A stretch of 64,000 bases of DNA from Mixta sp031457955 (GCF_031457955.1 NZ_JAVDXN010000001.1:372001-436000), one strand, 5' to 3'; shown: positions 8,715-18,240, counted from the first letter of the stretch. Program-made: numbers and translations. The notes: generated by a model from the letters alone, not told the origin.

Positions 8715-9644
8715 ATGACGCAATTTGCAATGGTTTTCCCGGGTCAGGGTTCGCAAACCGTTGGCATGCTGGCCGAGCTGGCTGCGGCCAATCCAATCGT
8801 CGAAGCGACGTTTAAAGAAGCGTCCGACGCGTTAGGTTACGACCTTTGGCAGCTGACGCAGCAGGGCCCGGCGGAAGAATTAAATAAAACCTGGCAAACG
8901 CAGCCTGCGCTGCTGGCCGCCTCGGTTGCGCTTTTTCGTCTGTGGCAGCAAAAAGGCGGTAAAACGCCAGCCATGATGGCCGGACACAGCCTGGGCGAAT
9001 ACTCTGCGCTGGTTTGTGCAGGCGTGCTCGATTTTGCCGAAGCGATTAAACTGGTTGAGCTGCGCGGGAAACTGATGCAGGAAGCGGTACCGGCCGGTAC
9101 CGGCGCGATGCAGGCGATTATCGGCCTTGACGATGCCGCCATTCAGCAGGCGTGCGAAGAGGCCGCGCAGGGGCAGGTGGTCTCACCGGTGAATTTCAAC
9201 TCGCCGGGTCAAGTGGTGATCGCCGGTCATAAAGAGGCGGTTGAACGTGCGGGTGCCGCCTGTAAAGCCGCAGGCGCAAAGCGTGCGCTGCCGCTGCCGG
9301 TAAGCGTGCCGTCGCACTGTGCCCTGATGAAGCCTGCCGCCGATAAACTGGCGGTCGCGCTGGAAAACATCACATTTAACGCGCCAGCCTTGCCGGTGGT
9401 GAATAATGTTGATGTAAAATGCGAAACCTCGCCAGAAGCGATTCGCAGCGCGCTGGTGCGCCAGCTTTATAGCCCGGTACGCTGGACGGGTTGCGTAGAA
9501 TTTATGGCGGCAGAGGGCGTGAGCTCGCTGCTGGAAGTCGGTCCGGGTAAAGTCCTGACGGGCCTGACTAAACGTATTGTTGACACCCTGACAGCCTCGG
9601 CGGTAAATGACGCCGCCAGCCTGGCAGCGGCGCTTGAACAATAA
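8715..9644 (+). CDS. fabD: Malonyl-CoA:ACP transacylase
   Basis: 309-aa enzyme transferring malonyl from CoA to ACP. The oxyanion motif GQGSQ is at 10-14, the nucleophile Ser92 in GHSLGE, and the catalytic His lies in SVPSHCALM. Length equals E. coli FabD. The AGGAAC ribosome site follows the fabH stop by a few bases. Confidence 0.98.
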   Translation: MTQFAMVFPGQGSQTVGMLAELAAANPIVEATFKEASDALGYDLWQLTQQGPAEELNKTWQTQPALLAASVALFRLWQQKGGKTPAMMAGHSLGEYSALVCAGVLDFAEAIKLVELRGKLMQEAVPAGTGAMQAIIGLDDAAIQQACEEAAQGQVVSPVNFNSPGQVVIAGHKEAVERAGAACKAAGAKRALPLPVSVPSHCALMKPAADKLAVALENITFNAPALPVVNNVDVKCETSPEAIRSALVRQLYSPVRWTGCVEFMAAEGVSSLLEVGPGKVLTGLTKRIVDTLTASAVNDAASLAAALEQ

Positions 9645-9656
9645 CAGAGGATAAAA

Positions 9657-10391
9657 ATGAGCTTCGAAGGAAAAATTGCCCTGGTAACCGGCGCCAGCCG
9701 TGGTATCGGCCGCGCTATTGCGGAGACGCTGGTGGCACGCGGTGCGAAAGTTATCGGCACGGCTACCAGCCAGAGCGGTGCGGACGCGATCAGCGCCTAC
9801 CTGGGAGAGAGCGGTAAAGGTTTACTGCTGAATGTGACCGATCCCGCGTCAATTGAAAGCGTACTGGAAAATATCCGCGCCGAATTTGGCGAGGTGGATA
9901 TTTTAGTCAATAATGCTGGCATTACGCGTGATAATCTCCTGATGCGCATGAAGGATGACGAGTGGCAGTCCATTGTGGATACCAATCTGACCTCCGTTTT
10001 CCGCTTATCGAAAGCGGTTCTGCGTGCCATGATGAAAAAACGTGTGGGCCGTATCATTACCATCGGTTCCGTTGTTGGTACCATGGGTAATGCGGGCCAG
10101 GCAAACTACGCGGCAGCAAAAGCGGGTTTGATCGGCTTCAGCAAGTCACTGGCGCGCGAAGTTGCGTCACGTGGTATTACCGTTAACGTCGTGGCTCCTG
10201 GTTTCATTGAAACCGACATGACGCGCGCGTTGAGCGACGATCAGCGCGCTGGCATTTTGGCCGAAGTCCCTGCAGGTCGTCTTGGCGACGCGCAGGAAAT
10301 CGCCAATGCCGTTGCATTTTTAGCCTCTGACGAGGCAGCGTACATCACTGGTGAGACGCTGCATGTCAATGGCGGAATGTACATGGTCTGA
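9657..10391 (+). CDS. fabG: 3-oxoacyl-ACP reductase
   Basis: 244-aa short-chain dehydrogenase that reduces 3-ketoacyl-ACP with NADPH. The cofactor motif TGASRGIGR is at 11-19, NNAGIT at 85-90, and the catalytic Ser138, Tyr151 and Lys155 are all present. The usual C-terminal GETLHVNGGMYMV completes the protein. A strong AGAGGA Shine-Dalgarno precedes the ATG. Confidence 0.98.
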   Translation: MSFEGKIALVTGASRGIGRAIAETLVARGAKVIGTATSQSGADAISAYLGESGKGLLLNVTDPASIESVLENIRAEFGEVDILVNNAGITRDNLLMRMKDDEWQSIVDTNLTSVFRLSKAVLRAMMKKRVGRIITIGSVVGTMGNAGQANYAAAKAGLIGFSKSLAREVASRGITVNVVAPGFIETDMTRALSDDQRAGILAEVPAGRLGDAQEIANAVAFLASDEAAYITGETLHVNGGMYMV

Positions 10392-10545
10392 TAATTACGA
10401 AAATTATTTGCGTTAATTGCGGTAATAGCCGCAAAATAGCGTCAAATCGTGGTTGGACCAGCCGGGATTGAGTTGCATCTTTTCCAACTTTTTATACACT
10501 ACGAAAACCATCGCGAAAGCGAGTTTTGATAGGAAATTTAATAGT

Positions 10546-10782
10546 ATGAGCACTATCGAAGAACGCGTTAAGAAAATCATCTCCGAGCAGCTTGGCGTTA
10601 AGCAGGAAGAAGTCACCAACGAAAAATCTTTCGTTGAAGATCTGGGCGCTGATTCTCTTGATACCGTTGAGCTGGTAATGGCTCTGGAAGAAGAGTTTGA
10701 TACTGAGATTCCGGACGAAGAAGCTGAGAAGATCACTACCGTTCAGGCAGCCATTGATTACATCAATAGCCATCAGGCCTAA
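10546..10782 (+). CDS. acpP: Acyl carrier protein
   Basis: 78-aa acidic acyl carrier protein, nearly identical to E. coli AcpP. The phosphopantetheine attachment Ser is in GADSLDT (Ser37 counting Met). The ATG at 10546 is preceded by AGGAAATTTAATAGT. The 154-bp gap after fabG is large enough for the separate strong promoter known in E. coli. A terminator follows directly. Confidence 0.98.
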   Translation: MSTIEERVKKIISEQLGVKQEEVTNEKSFVEDLGADSLDTVELVMALEEEFDTEIPDEEAEKITTVQAAIDYINSHQA

Positions 10783-10793
10783 TGAACTACCAT

Positions 10794-10823
10794 CAGGCGG
10801 TCACTCGACCGCCTGAGTTTTTT
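10794..10823 (+). terminator. Intrinsic terminator after acpP
   Basis: The stem CAGGCGGTC / GACCGCCTG with a 4-nt loop is followed by six T residues. It should end or attenuate the acpP transcript before fabF. Confidence 0.9.
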
Positions 10824-10869
10824 ATCCGTCCCACTATAGTATCCATCTTTCCCTCCCTGGAGGACGAAC

Positions 10870-12111
10870 GTGTCTAAGCGTCGTGTAGTTGTGACCGGTC
10901 TTGGCATGTTGTCTCCTGTCGGCAATACCGTAGAGTCAACCTGGAGTGCTCTCCTTGCCGGGCAGAGTGGCATCAGCCTGATCGACCATTTCGATACTAG
11001 TGCCTACGCAACGCGTTTTGCTGGCTTAGTAAAGGATTTTAATTGTGAAGAGATCATCTCGCGCAAAGAACAGCGCAAGATGGACGCCTTCATTCAATAT
11101 GGAGTTGTCGCTGGCGTACAGGCCATGCAGGATTCCGGCCTGGTCATTACCGAAGAGAACGCAACGCGTGTCGGCGCGGCTATCGGCTCAGGCATTGGCG
11201 GGTTAGGGCTGATTGAAGAAAACCACGCGTCGCTGGTAAAAGGCGGCCCGCGTAAAATCAGTCCGTTCTTTGTGCCTTCTACCATTGTTAATATGGTGGC
11301 CGGTCACCTGACCATTATGTACGGCCTGCGTGGTCCCAGCATCTCTGTTGCAACGGCCTGTACCACCGGCGTGCATAACATCGGCCATGCCGCGCGTATG
11401 ATCGCCTATGGCGATGCGGATGCGATGCTGGCTGGCGGCGCGGAAAAAGCCAGTTCGCCTTTGGGCGTCGGCGGCTTTGGCGCGGCGCGCGCACTTTCCA
11501 CGCGTAACGATAACCCGCAGGCGGCCAGCCGTCCGTGGGATAAAGATCGCGATGGATTTGTGCTGGGCGATGGCGCGGGCATTATCATGCTGGAAGAGTA
11601 TGAGCATGCGAAAAAGCGCGGCGCGAAAATCTACGCTGAGCTGGTAGGCTTTGGTATGAGCAGCGATGCCTACCATATGACCTCACCGCCGGAAGATGGC
11701 GCAGGTGCGGCGCTGGCGATGACCAATGCGCTGAAAGATGCGCAGCTGACGCCGGAGCAGGTGGGCTACGTTAACGCTCACGGCACCTCAACGCCAGCTG
11801 GCGATAAAGCTGAAGCGCAGGCGGTTAAGTCGGTGTTTGGCGCGGCGGCGTCCAGCGTGATGGTCAGCTCGACGAAGTCGATGACCGGTCACCTGCTGGG
11901 TGCGGCAGGCGCGGTCGAATCTATCTATTCGATCCTTGCGCTGCGCGATCAGGCTATTCCGCCAACCATTAACCTTGATAATCCGGATGAAGGCTGCGAT
12001 CTCGATTTCGTACCGCATACCGCACGTCAGGTTAAAGATCTGGAATATGCGCTGTGTAACTCCTTCGGTTTCGGCGGCACTAACGGCTCGCTGATTTTCC
12101 GTCGCGTGTAA
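10870..12111 (+). CDS. fabF: 3-oxoacyl-ACP synthase II
   Basis: 413-aa beta-ketoacyl-ACP synthase II, an elongating condensing enzyme involved in thermal control of membrane lipids. The nucleophile Cys164 (ATACTTGVHN) and two catalytic histidines (NAHGTSTPAGD and KSMTGHLLGA) are present. The start is GTG at 10870, set by the TGGAGG Shine-Dalgarno 7 bp upstream, as in E. coli. Confidence 0.98.
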   Translation: MSKRRVVVTGLGMLSPVGNTVESTWSALLAGQSGISLIDHFDTSAYATRFAGLVKDFNCEEIISRKEQRKMDAFIQYGVVAGVQAMQDSGLVITEENATRVGAAIGSGIGGLGLIEENHASLVKGGPRKISPFFVPSTIVNMVAGHLTIMYGLRGPSISVATACTTGVHNIGHAARMIAYGDADAMLAGGAEKASSPLGVGGFGAARALSTRNDNPQAASRPWDKDRDGFVLGDGAGIIMLEEYEHAKKRGAKIYAELVGFGMSSDAYHMTSPPEDGAGAALAMTNALKDAQLTPEQVGYVNAHGTSTPAGDKAEAQAVKSVFGAAASSVMVSSTKSMTGHLLGAAGAVESIYSILALRDQAIPPTINLDNPDEGCDLDFVPHTARQVKDLEYALCNSFGFGGTNGSLIFRRV

Positions 12112-12129
12112 CAACATTATTGCTCTCTG

Positions 12130-12153
12130 AGGCCCGCTTTGCGGGCCTTTTTT
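12130..12153 (+). terminator. Intrinsic terminator after fabF
   Basis: AGGCCCGC / GCGGGCCT with a TTT loop is followed by a T-run, 18 bp past the fabF stop. Confidence 0.92.
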
Positions 12154-12243
12154 GCATCTGAACAACGCCGGGCCGCGCAGGGCGGTAACCTGAGCGCCAG
12201 CGCGGTAAGCTTAAGTCACCATCAGCAGCCAACGAGGGAGCAA

Positions 12244-13047
12244 ATGATTTGGATTAATGGCGAGCGCCAGCAACAGATCGCGGTTAGCGATCGCGCTTTA
12301 CACTATGGCGACGGCTGTTTTACCACCGCGCGTCTGCAGCAGGGGGAAATAGCCTGGCTGGAGGCGCACCTGCAACGCCTGCAAGAAGCGGCTTCGGTGT
12401 TGATGATCCAGGGCGTTGACTGGCATCGACTACAACGGGAAATGCTGCACGCAGCCGCAAGCGCGCAGCAGGGCGAGGGCGTGCTGAAAGTGATACTGTC
12501 ACGCGGTTCTGGCGGGCGTGGCTATAGCGCCGCAGGATGCGAGCAGCCCGTACGAATAATCATGCTGTCTGCCGCGCCTGCGCACTATGCCGCGCTGCGT
12601 GCAAGCGGCGTCCGCCTGGCCATCAGCCCGGTGCGCCTTGGCATTAATCCGCAGCTTGCCGGAATCAAACACCTTAACCGGCTGGAGCAGGTGCTGATTC
12701 GCACACGGCTTGAGCAGAGCGGCGCCGATGAGGCGCTGGTGCTTGACACCGAGGGTAAGCTGGTGGAATGCTGTGCGGCTAATTTATTCTGGCGCAAAGA
12801 AAACCAGCTGTTCACGCCCGCTGTCGGCGGTGCAGGCGTCAACGGGATTATGCGCAGGCGCATTATCGCGCTGGCCGGGCAGCTCGGTTACGTTTGTCAG
12901 CAGGTGCGGGAAGAGCCACAGGCGCTGGCGGAAGCGGATGAGGTATTTATCTCTAACGCGCTGATGCCGTTACTGCCGGTACGGCAGATTGAGCAGTGGC
13001 ATTACCGCTCCCGTACGCTTTATCAGCGGCTGCTGCCGGATTGCTAA
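12244..13047 (+). CDS. pabC: Aminodeoxychorismate lyase
   Basis: 267-aa PLP-dependent fold-type IV enzyme that releases pyruvate from 4-amino-4-deoxychorismate to give p-aminobenzoate for folate. Family hallmarks include SDRALHYGDGCFTTAR, the PLP Lys in LAGIKHLNRLEQV, ADEALVLDTEG and the phosphate-site ANLFW. The start MIWING at 12244 is set by GAGGGAG 3-4 bp upstream; a longer frame reaches back into the fabF terminator and is unlikely. Confidence 0.94.
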   Translation: MIWINGERQQQIAVSDRALHYGDGCFTTARLQQGEIAWLEAHLQRLQEAASVLMIQGVDWHRLQREMLHAAASAQQGEGVLKVILSRGSGGRGYSAAGCEQPVRIIMLSAAPAHYAALRASGVRLAISPVRLGINPQLAGIKHLNRLEQVLIRTRLEQSGADEALVLDTEGKLVECCAANLFWRKENQLFTPAVGGAGVNGIMRRRIIALAGQLGYVCQQVREEPQALAEADEVFISNALMPLLPVRQIEQWHYRSRTLYQRLLPDC

Positions 13048-13060
13048 TAATGGATTGATC

Positions 13061-14083
13061 ATGACTCGAAAAATAAAGATTTTAGCCGCCGTAGCGCTGC
13101 TGTTAGCGGCTGCCGCCGCTATAGGTTACTGGCAGGTGCGTCAGTTTGCCGCTTCGCCATTAACCCTTAACCAGGAAAAAATCTTCACTCTACCGGCCGG
13201 TACCGGGCGTCTTGCGCTGGAAGCGCAGCTGGAAAGTCAGCATATCATTAAACCGACGCCGTGGTTTGGCGTGCTGCTGAAGCTGGAACCGGAACTGGCA
13301 GAGTTCAAAGCGGGAACCTATCGGCTGGAAGCGGGCATGAATGTGCGTCAACTGCTGACGCTGCTGGCCAGCGGCAAAGAGGCGCAGTTCCCGGTACGCT
13401 TTACCGAAGGCACCCGGCTGCAGGATGTGCTGCAGGCGTTACGCAGCTCGCCGTGGATCAAGCATACGTTGAAAGACGATCGGCCGGAGACAGTGGCGGC
13501 GGCGCTGGGGCTGAAAGCGGATGAAAATCTTGAGGGCTGGCTCTGGCCGGATACCTGGCTTTATACCGCCAATACCAGCGATGTGGCGCTGTTACAGCGC
13601 GCGCACCAGCGGATGAAAACGGAAGTGGCGAACATCTGGGAGAACCGCATGGCGGATTTGCCCTATAAAACGCCCAATGATTTAGTGACCATGGCCTCTA
13701 TCATTGAAAAAGAGACGGCGGTCGGCACCGAGCGTACCAAAGTCGCCTCGGTATTTATCAACCGTCTGCGGATTGGCATGCGTTTGCAAACCGATCCCAC
13801 GGTGATTTACGGCATGGGTGAGAAATATAACGGCACGCTGACGCGTAAAGACCTGGAAACGCCGACGGTTTATAACACTTACACCATTAACGGGCTGCCA
13901 CCGGGACCGATTGCGTTGCCGGGTAAAGCCTCGCTTGAAGCTGCGGCGCATCCGGTGAAAAGCAACTATCTCTATTTTGTCGCCGACGGCAAGGGCGGAC
14001 ATACCTTTACCACCAACCTGGCCAGCCACAATCGGGCCGTGCAGGCCTGGCGCATGACCATGAAGGAAAAAAATGCACGCTAA
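13061..14083 (+). CDS. mltG: Endolytic murein transglycosylase
   Basis: 340-aa inner-membrane protein that cuts nascent glycan strands and helps set their length. One N-terminal transmembrane helix (about residues 5-25) is followed by a LysM-like subdomain and the YceG catalytic domain. The catalytic Glu is in MASIIEKETA near residue 218, and the conserved LQTDPTVIYG and YNTYTINGLPPGPI follow. The ATG at 13061 starts MTRKIKIL. The 3' end overlaps tmk by 11 bp. Confidence 0.95.
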   Translation: MTRKIKILAAVALLLAAAAAIGYWQVRQFAASPLTLNQEKIFTLPAGTGRLALEAQLESQHIIKPTPWFGVLLKLEPELAEFKAGTYRLEAGMNVRQLLTLLASGKEAQFPVRFTEGTRLQDVLQALRSSPWIKHTLKDDRPETVAAALGLKADENLEGWLWPDTWLYTANTSDVALLQRAHQRMKTEVANIWENRMADLPYKTPNDLVTMASIIEKETAVGTERTKVASVFINRLRIGMRLQTDPTVIYGMGEKYNGTLTRKDLETPTVYNTYTINGLPPGPIALPGKASLEAAAHPVKSNYLYFVADGKGGHTFTTNLASHNRAVQAWRMTMKEKNAR

Positions 14084-14705
14084 GTTTATTGTGATCGAAG
14101 GGCTGGAAGGCGCCGGGAAAACCACCGCGCGCGACTGCATTGTCGAACAGCTGCGCGAGCAGGGCATTAGCGATATTGTCTTTACCCGCGAGCCAGGCGG
14201 AACGCCGTTGGCGGAGAAGCTGCGCGATCTTATCAAGCAGGGTCTGGAAGGGGAAAAGATAACGGATAAAGCTGAACTGCTGATGCTGTATGCCGCGCGC
14301 GTGCAACTGGTGGAAACGGTGATTAAACCGGCGCTGGCGCGTGGCGCGTGGGTGGTAGGCGACCGCCACGACCTCTCTTCGCAGGCTTATCAGGGCGGCG
14401 GGCGCGGTATCGACCAGCGGTTAATGCAGACGCTACGCGATGCGGTGCTGGGCGATTTTCGTCCCCACCTGACGCTTTATCTGGATGTCACGCCGGAGAT
14501 CGGCCTGAAGCGCGCTCGCGCGCGCGGCGAGTTGGATCGCATTGAACAGGAATCGCTGAATTTCTTTATGCGTACCCGTGAACGCTATCAGGCGCTGGCA
14601 GCCAGCGATGCATCTATTAAGACTATTGATGCCAGCCAACCACTGGAGCAGGTGACGTTGTCACTTAAAGCGGTGCTGCAAGCCTGGCTGGCGGAGCAGA
14701 AATAA
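14073..14705 (+). CDS. tmk: Thymidylate kinase
   Basis: 210-aa dTMP kinase making dTDP for DNA synthesis. The P-loop GLEGAGKTT is at 10-18, with the DR(H) motif in VVGDRHDLSSQAYQGGGR and the lid segment RARARGELDRIE. It starts inside mltG and overlaps holB by one base (TAATG), so translation of mltG-tmk-holB is probably coupled. Confidence 0.97.
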   Translation: MHAKFIVIEGLEGAGKTTARDCIVEQLREQGISDIVFTREPGGTPLAEKLRDLIKQGLEGEKITDKAELLMLYAARVQLVETVIKPALARGAWVVGDRHDLSSQAYQGGGRGIDQRLMQTLRDAVLGDFRPHLTLYLDVTPEIGLKRARARGELDRIEQESLNFFMRTRERYQALAASDASIKTIDASQPLEQVTLSLKAVLQAWLAEQK

Positions 14706-15703
14706 TGAACTGGTATCCGTGGCTCAATCCTGTTTATCGCCAGCTGATTAGCCAGCATCAGGCGGGCCGGGCGCATCATGCCGTGCTGGTGCAGGCTTTA
14801 CCGGGCATGGGCGACGCCGCGTTAATCTGGGCGGTAAGCCGCTGGTTGTTATGTCAGCGGCGCGATGGACTAAAAAGCTGCGGTCACTGTCATGGTTGCC
14901 AGTTGATGATGGCGGGCACGCATCCTGACTGGCATCGACTGGCGGCGGAGAAAGGCAAAAGCGCGCTGGGGATCGATGCGGTGCGCGATGTTAACGAAAT
15001 CCTGTTTCATCATGCCCAGCAGGGCGGCGCCAAAGTGGTGTGGCTGCCGAACGCGGAGCAGCTAACGGAAGCGGCGGCTAACGCACTGTTAAAAACGCTG
15101 GAAGAACCACCGCAGAACAGCTGGTTTTTCCTGGGTAGCGCAGAGCCCTCAAGGCTGCTGCCTACGTTACGCAGCCGCTGCCTGCGGCTTCATCTGGCCC
15201 CGCCTGACGAGGCGCAGAGCCTTAGCTGGCTGCAAAAGCAGAACGCGGGATCGCATGAGGCGATGTTAACTGCGCTGCGCCTGAGTAGCGGCGCGCCTGC
15301 CGCCGCGCTGACGCTGCTGGAGAAGCAACACTGGGAACAGCGCCAGGCATTGTGCTCCACGCTCTCCGGCGCGCTGGCGGGCGATGTGCTGACGCTGTTG
15401 CCGCAGCTTAATCACGATAATGTTGCTGAAAGGATTGGCTGGCTGGTCTCGCTGTTAACAGATGCGCTGAAGTGGCAGCACAGCGGCGATCGGTTTCTCG
15501 CCAATGTCGATCAGCCCGCGCTGATTACGCAGCTGGCGCAACGTTTACCGGCTGCCGCGCTGGATAAAAGCCTGCGGCAATGGCTGCTTTGCCGGGAGCG
15601 CCTGATGCACATTGTTGCGGTCAACCGCGAATTATTGCTTACCGAACAGTTATTAAACTGGGAAACCTTACTCAGCCCTGCGGCGACAACGCGGGCTGAT
15701 TAA
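14705..15703 (+). CDS. holB: DNA polymerase III delta' subunit
   Basis: 332-aa delta' subunit of the clamp loader. Zn-binding cysteines are at 50, 59, 62 and 65 (CQRRDGLKSCGHCHGC). The P-loop position reads PGMGDAA without GKT, as expected for this non-ATPase subunit. NALLKTLEEPP and the SRC motif (LRSRCLRLH) are present. Confidence 0.96.
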   Translation: MNWYPWLNPVYRQLISQHQAGRAHHAVLVQALPGMGDAALIWAVSRWLLCQRRDGLKSCGHCHGCQLMMAGTHPDWHRLAAEKGKSALGIDAVRDVNEILFHHAQQGGAKVVWLPNAEQLTEAAANALLKTLEEPPQNSWFFLGSAEPSRLLPTLRSRCLRLHLAPPDEAQSLSWLQKQNAGSHEAMLTALRLSSGAPAAALTLLEKQHWEQRQALCSTLSGALAGDVLTLLPQLNHDNVAERIGWLVSLLTDALKWQHSGDRFLANVDQPALITQLAQRLPAAALDKSLRQWLLCRERLMHIVAVNRELLLTEQLLNWETLLSPAATTRAD

Positions 15704-15717
15704 CCAAGAGAATTGTT

Positions 15718-16518
15718 ATGTTTTTAGTTGATTCCCATTGCCATCTTGATGGCCTGAATTATGAGACGCTGCATAAAGATGTGGACGATGTGCTGGCGAA
15801 GGCCGCCGCGCGTGACGTTAAATTTATGCTGGCGGTGGCGACCACGCTGCCCGGTTTCAAAGCCATGGCGCAGCTGTTGGGCGACCGCCCTAATGTGGCC
15901 TGGTCCTGTGGCGTCCATCCGCTGAATCAGGAAGAAGAGTGGGATTTCGCTGAACTGGCGCAGCTGGCCGCCGATCCCCGCGTTATTGCCATGGGTGAAA
16001 CCGGACTGGATTACTATTACCAGCGGGAAACCATGGCGCGTCAGCAGGCCTCTTTCCGCGAACATATCCGCGTAGGCCGTCAGCTTAACAAGCCGGTGAT
16101 TGTGCATACGCGCGATGCGCGTGAAGATACGCTGGCGATTCTGCGCGAAGAACGGGCAGAGGAGTGCAGCGGCGTGCTGCACTGTTTTACCGAAGATCGG
16201 GATACCGCAGCCAAACTGCTGGATATGGGCTTTTATATCTCTTTTTCCGGCATCGTAACCTTCCGTAATGCAGAAGCGTTACGCGAGGCAGCGCGCTATG
16301 TTCCGCTGGATCGCATGCTGGTAGAAACGGATTCCCCTTATCTGGCGCCAGTACCGCATCGCGGCAAAGAAAACCAACCGGCGTTTACCCGCGATGTAGC
16401 AGAGTATATGGCCGTGCTTAAAGGCGTCGACCTGGAAACGCTGGCGCAGGCCACAACGCAGAACTTTTCTAACCTTTTCCACGTCCCTCTGTCACGGTTA
16501 ACCGACACGCCCGCTTAA
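15718..16518 (+). CDS. ycfH: TatD-family metal-dependent hydrolase
   Basis: 266-aa TatD-type deoxyribonuclease/hydrolase with a TIM-barrel fold. Metal ligands are visible in DSHCHLDGL, GETGLDYYYQ, VIVHTRDA, GVLHCFTED and LVETDSPYLAPVPHRG. Its position after holB and before ptsG equals E. coli ycfH. The physiological substrate is not established. Confidence 0.93.
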   Translation: MFLVDSHCHLDGLNYETLHKDVDDVLAKAAARDVKFMLAVATTLPGFKAMAQLLGDRPNVAWSCGVHPLNQEEEWDFAELAQLAADPRVIAMGETGLDYYYQRETMARQQASFREHIRVGRQLNKPVIVHTRDAREDTLAILREERAEECSGVLHCFTEDRDTAAKLLDMGFYISFSGIVTFRNAEALREAARYVPLDRMLVETDSPYLAPVPHRGKENQPAFTRDVAEYMAVLKGVDLETLAQATTQNFSNLFHVPLSRLTDTPA

Positions 16519-16655
16519 CTTTTTTCAAGGCTCGTAATTAATCGACTAACAGCGTAAAGTGCAGCGCCAAAAACGCTGCACTTGTGGTTTTTTCTGTACA
16601 AAAGATGGCGAAACAATAAAAAATATCCTAAAGGTTAGCCGCCTGATAGGCGAAA

Positions 16656-16671
16656 CGTGACAGGTATCAAA
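16656..16671 (+). promoter_or_regulatory. Candidate CRP site upstream of ptsG
   Basis: CGTGACAGGTATCAAA fits the TGTGA-N6-TCACA consensus at most positions and lies in the same order relative to the Mlc site as the E. coli ptsG CRP site. Confidence 0.6.
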
Positions 16672-16686
16672 CAAAACAGACCAGAT

Positions 16687-16709
16687 TTATTTTACTCTTC
16701 GTAATAAAT
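16687..16709 (+). promoter_or_regulatory. Mlc operator at the ptsG promoter
   Basis: The sequence TTATTTTACTCTTCGTAAT, followed by AAAT, is an inverted repeat that matches the E. coli ptsG Mlc operator (recalled from memory) at nearly every base. Mlc represses ptsG when glucose is absent. Confidence 0.8.
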
Positions 16710-16781
16710 CCAGAGAGCCTTAACAAGCTCCAATGGCAGAAGATCCTCCCTCTTTTGCCGCGCGTACCACGCGATTAAAAG

Positions 16782-16799
16782 CACTCATACTCAGGAGTT
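16782..16799 (+). promoter_or_regulatory. SgrS pairing site and ribosome site of ptsG
   Basis: CACTCATACTCAGGAGTT spans the Shine-Dalgarno just before the ptsG ATG. The core CATACTCAGGAG equals the E. coli segment that pairs with the small RNA SgrS, which triggers ptsG mRNA decay with RNase E during sugar-phosphate stress. The sgrS gene itself is not in this window. Confidence 0.7.
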
Positions 16800-16806
16800 C
16801 CACAAT

Positions 16807-18240
16807 ATGTTTAAGAACGCATTTGCAAACCTGCAAAAGGTCGGTAAATCGCTCATGCTACCGGTATCGGTTCTGCCGATCGCCGGTATTTTATTGGGTG
16901 TCGGCTCGGCAAACTTTTCATGGTTGCCAGCCGTAGTTTCACATGTGATGGCGGAAGCGGGCGGGTCAGTGTTTGCCAACATGCCGCTGATATTTGCTAT
17001 CGGTGTGGCGTTAGGCTTTACCAATAACGACGGCGTTTCGGCGCTGGCTGCCGTCGTCGCTTACGGCATCATGGTGAAAACCATGGCGGTTGTCGCGCCG
17101 CTGGTGCTGCATTTACCCGCCGAACAGATCGCTGCACAGCATCTGGCAGATACCGGTGTGTTGGGCGGCATCATTGCCGGTTCCATCGCGGCCTATATGT
17201 TTAACCGCTTCTACCGCATCAAGCTGCCTGAGTATCTGGGCTTCTTTGCCGGTAAACGTTTCGTACCGATTATTTCCGGTATGGCGGCGATTATTCTGGG
17301 CGTTATCCTTTCCTTTATCTGGCCGCCGATCGGCACCGCGATTCAGGACTTCTCCCAGTGGGCAGCGTATCAGAACCCGGTGGTCGCTTTTGGCCTGTAC
17401 GGCTTAATTGAGCGCTCGCTGGTGCCGTTCGGCCTGCACCATATCTGGAACGTTCCTTTCCAGATGCAGATCGGTGAGTTTACCAACGCAGCAGGACAAG
17501 TATTCCACGGCGATATTCCGCGTTATATGGCGGGTGACCCGACCGCAGGCAAACTTTCCGGCGGCTTCCTGTTTAAAATGTATGGTCTGCCAGCGGCGGC
17601 GATCGCTATCTGGCACTCAGCGAAACCAGAAAACCGTGCAAAAGTGGGCGGCATCATGATCTCCGCCGCGCTGACCTCGTTCCTGACCGGTATTACCGAA
17701 CCGATCGAGTTCTCGTTCATGTTCGTTGCGCCGATTCTGTACGCTATCCACGCCATCCTGGCAGGTCTGGCCTTCCCGATCTGTATCCTGCTTGGCATGC
17801 GTGACGGTACCAGCTTCTCACACGGTCTGATCGACTTTATCGTGCTGAGCGGCAACAGCAGCAAAATCTGGCTGTTCCCGATTATCGGTATCATTTACGG
17901 TCTGGTTTACTACTCCATCTTCCGCGTACTGATCGCGAAGCTGAACCTGAAAACGCCGGGCCGTGAAGAGACCACGACTGAGCAGTCAACCGGTACAGCA
18001 AACGAAATGGCGGCCAATCTGGTTACCGCGTTTGGTGGGAAAGAGAACATTACCAACCTGGATGCCTGTATTACTCGTCTGCGCGTGAGCGTGGCCGACG
18101 TATCCAAAGTGGATCAGGCTGGCCTGAAAAAACTGGGCGCTGCCGGTGTGGTCGTGGCAGGCTCTGGTGTTCAGGCGATTTTCGGCACCAAGTCCGATAA
18201 CCTGAAAACCGAAATGGACGACTATATTCGCAACAGTTAA
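16807..18240 (+). CDS. ptsG: PTS glucose-specific EIICB component
   Basis: 477-aa glucose permease of the phosphotransferase system: an N-terminal membrane EIIC domain (about residues 1-385, with GITEPIEFSFMF marking the sugar-site region) and a C-terminal cytosolic EIIB domain with phosphorylated Cys421 (NLDACITRLR). Length and Cys position equal E. coli. The start MFKNAFANLQKVGKSLMLPV follows AGGAG. Control by CRP, Mlc and SgrS is suggested by the conserved upstream sites. Confidence 0.98.
   Translation: MFKNAFANLQKVGKSLMLPVSVLPIAGILLGVGSANFSWLPAVVSHVMAEAGGSVFANMPLIFAIGVALGFTNNDGVSALAAVVAYGIMVKTMAVVAPLVLHLPAEQIAAQHLADTGVLGGIIAGSIAAYMFNRFYRIKLPEYLGFFAGKRFVPIISGMAAIILGVILSFIWPPIGTAIQDFSQWAAYQNPVVAFGLYGLIERSLVPFGLHHIWNVPFQMQIGEFTNAAGQVFHGDIPRYMAGDPTAGKLSGGFLFKMYGLPAAAIAIWHSAKPENRAKVGGIMISAALTSFLTGITEPIEFSFMFVAPILYAIHAILAGLAFPICILLGMRDGTSFSHGLIDFIVLSGNSSKIWLFPIIGIIYGLVYYSIFRVLIAKLNLKTPGREETTTEQSTGTANEMAANLVTAFGGKENITNLDACITRLRVSVADVSKVDQAGLKKLGAAGVVVAGSGVQAIFGTKSDNLKTEMDDYIRNS

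Noticed and set aside
8013..8756. 247-codon minus-strand frame in fabH
   Set aside because: It is antisense to a catalytic-residue-complete FabH; the product is Arg/His-rich shadow sequence.
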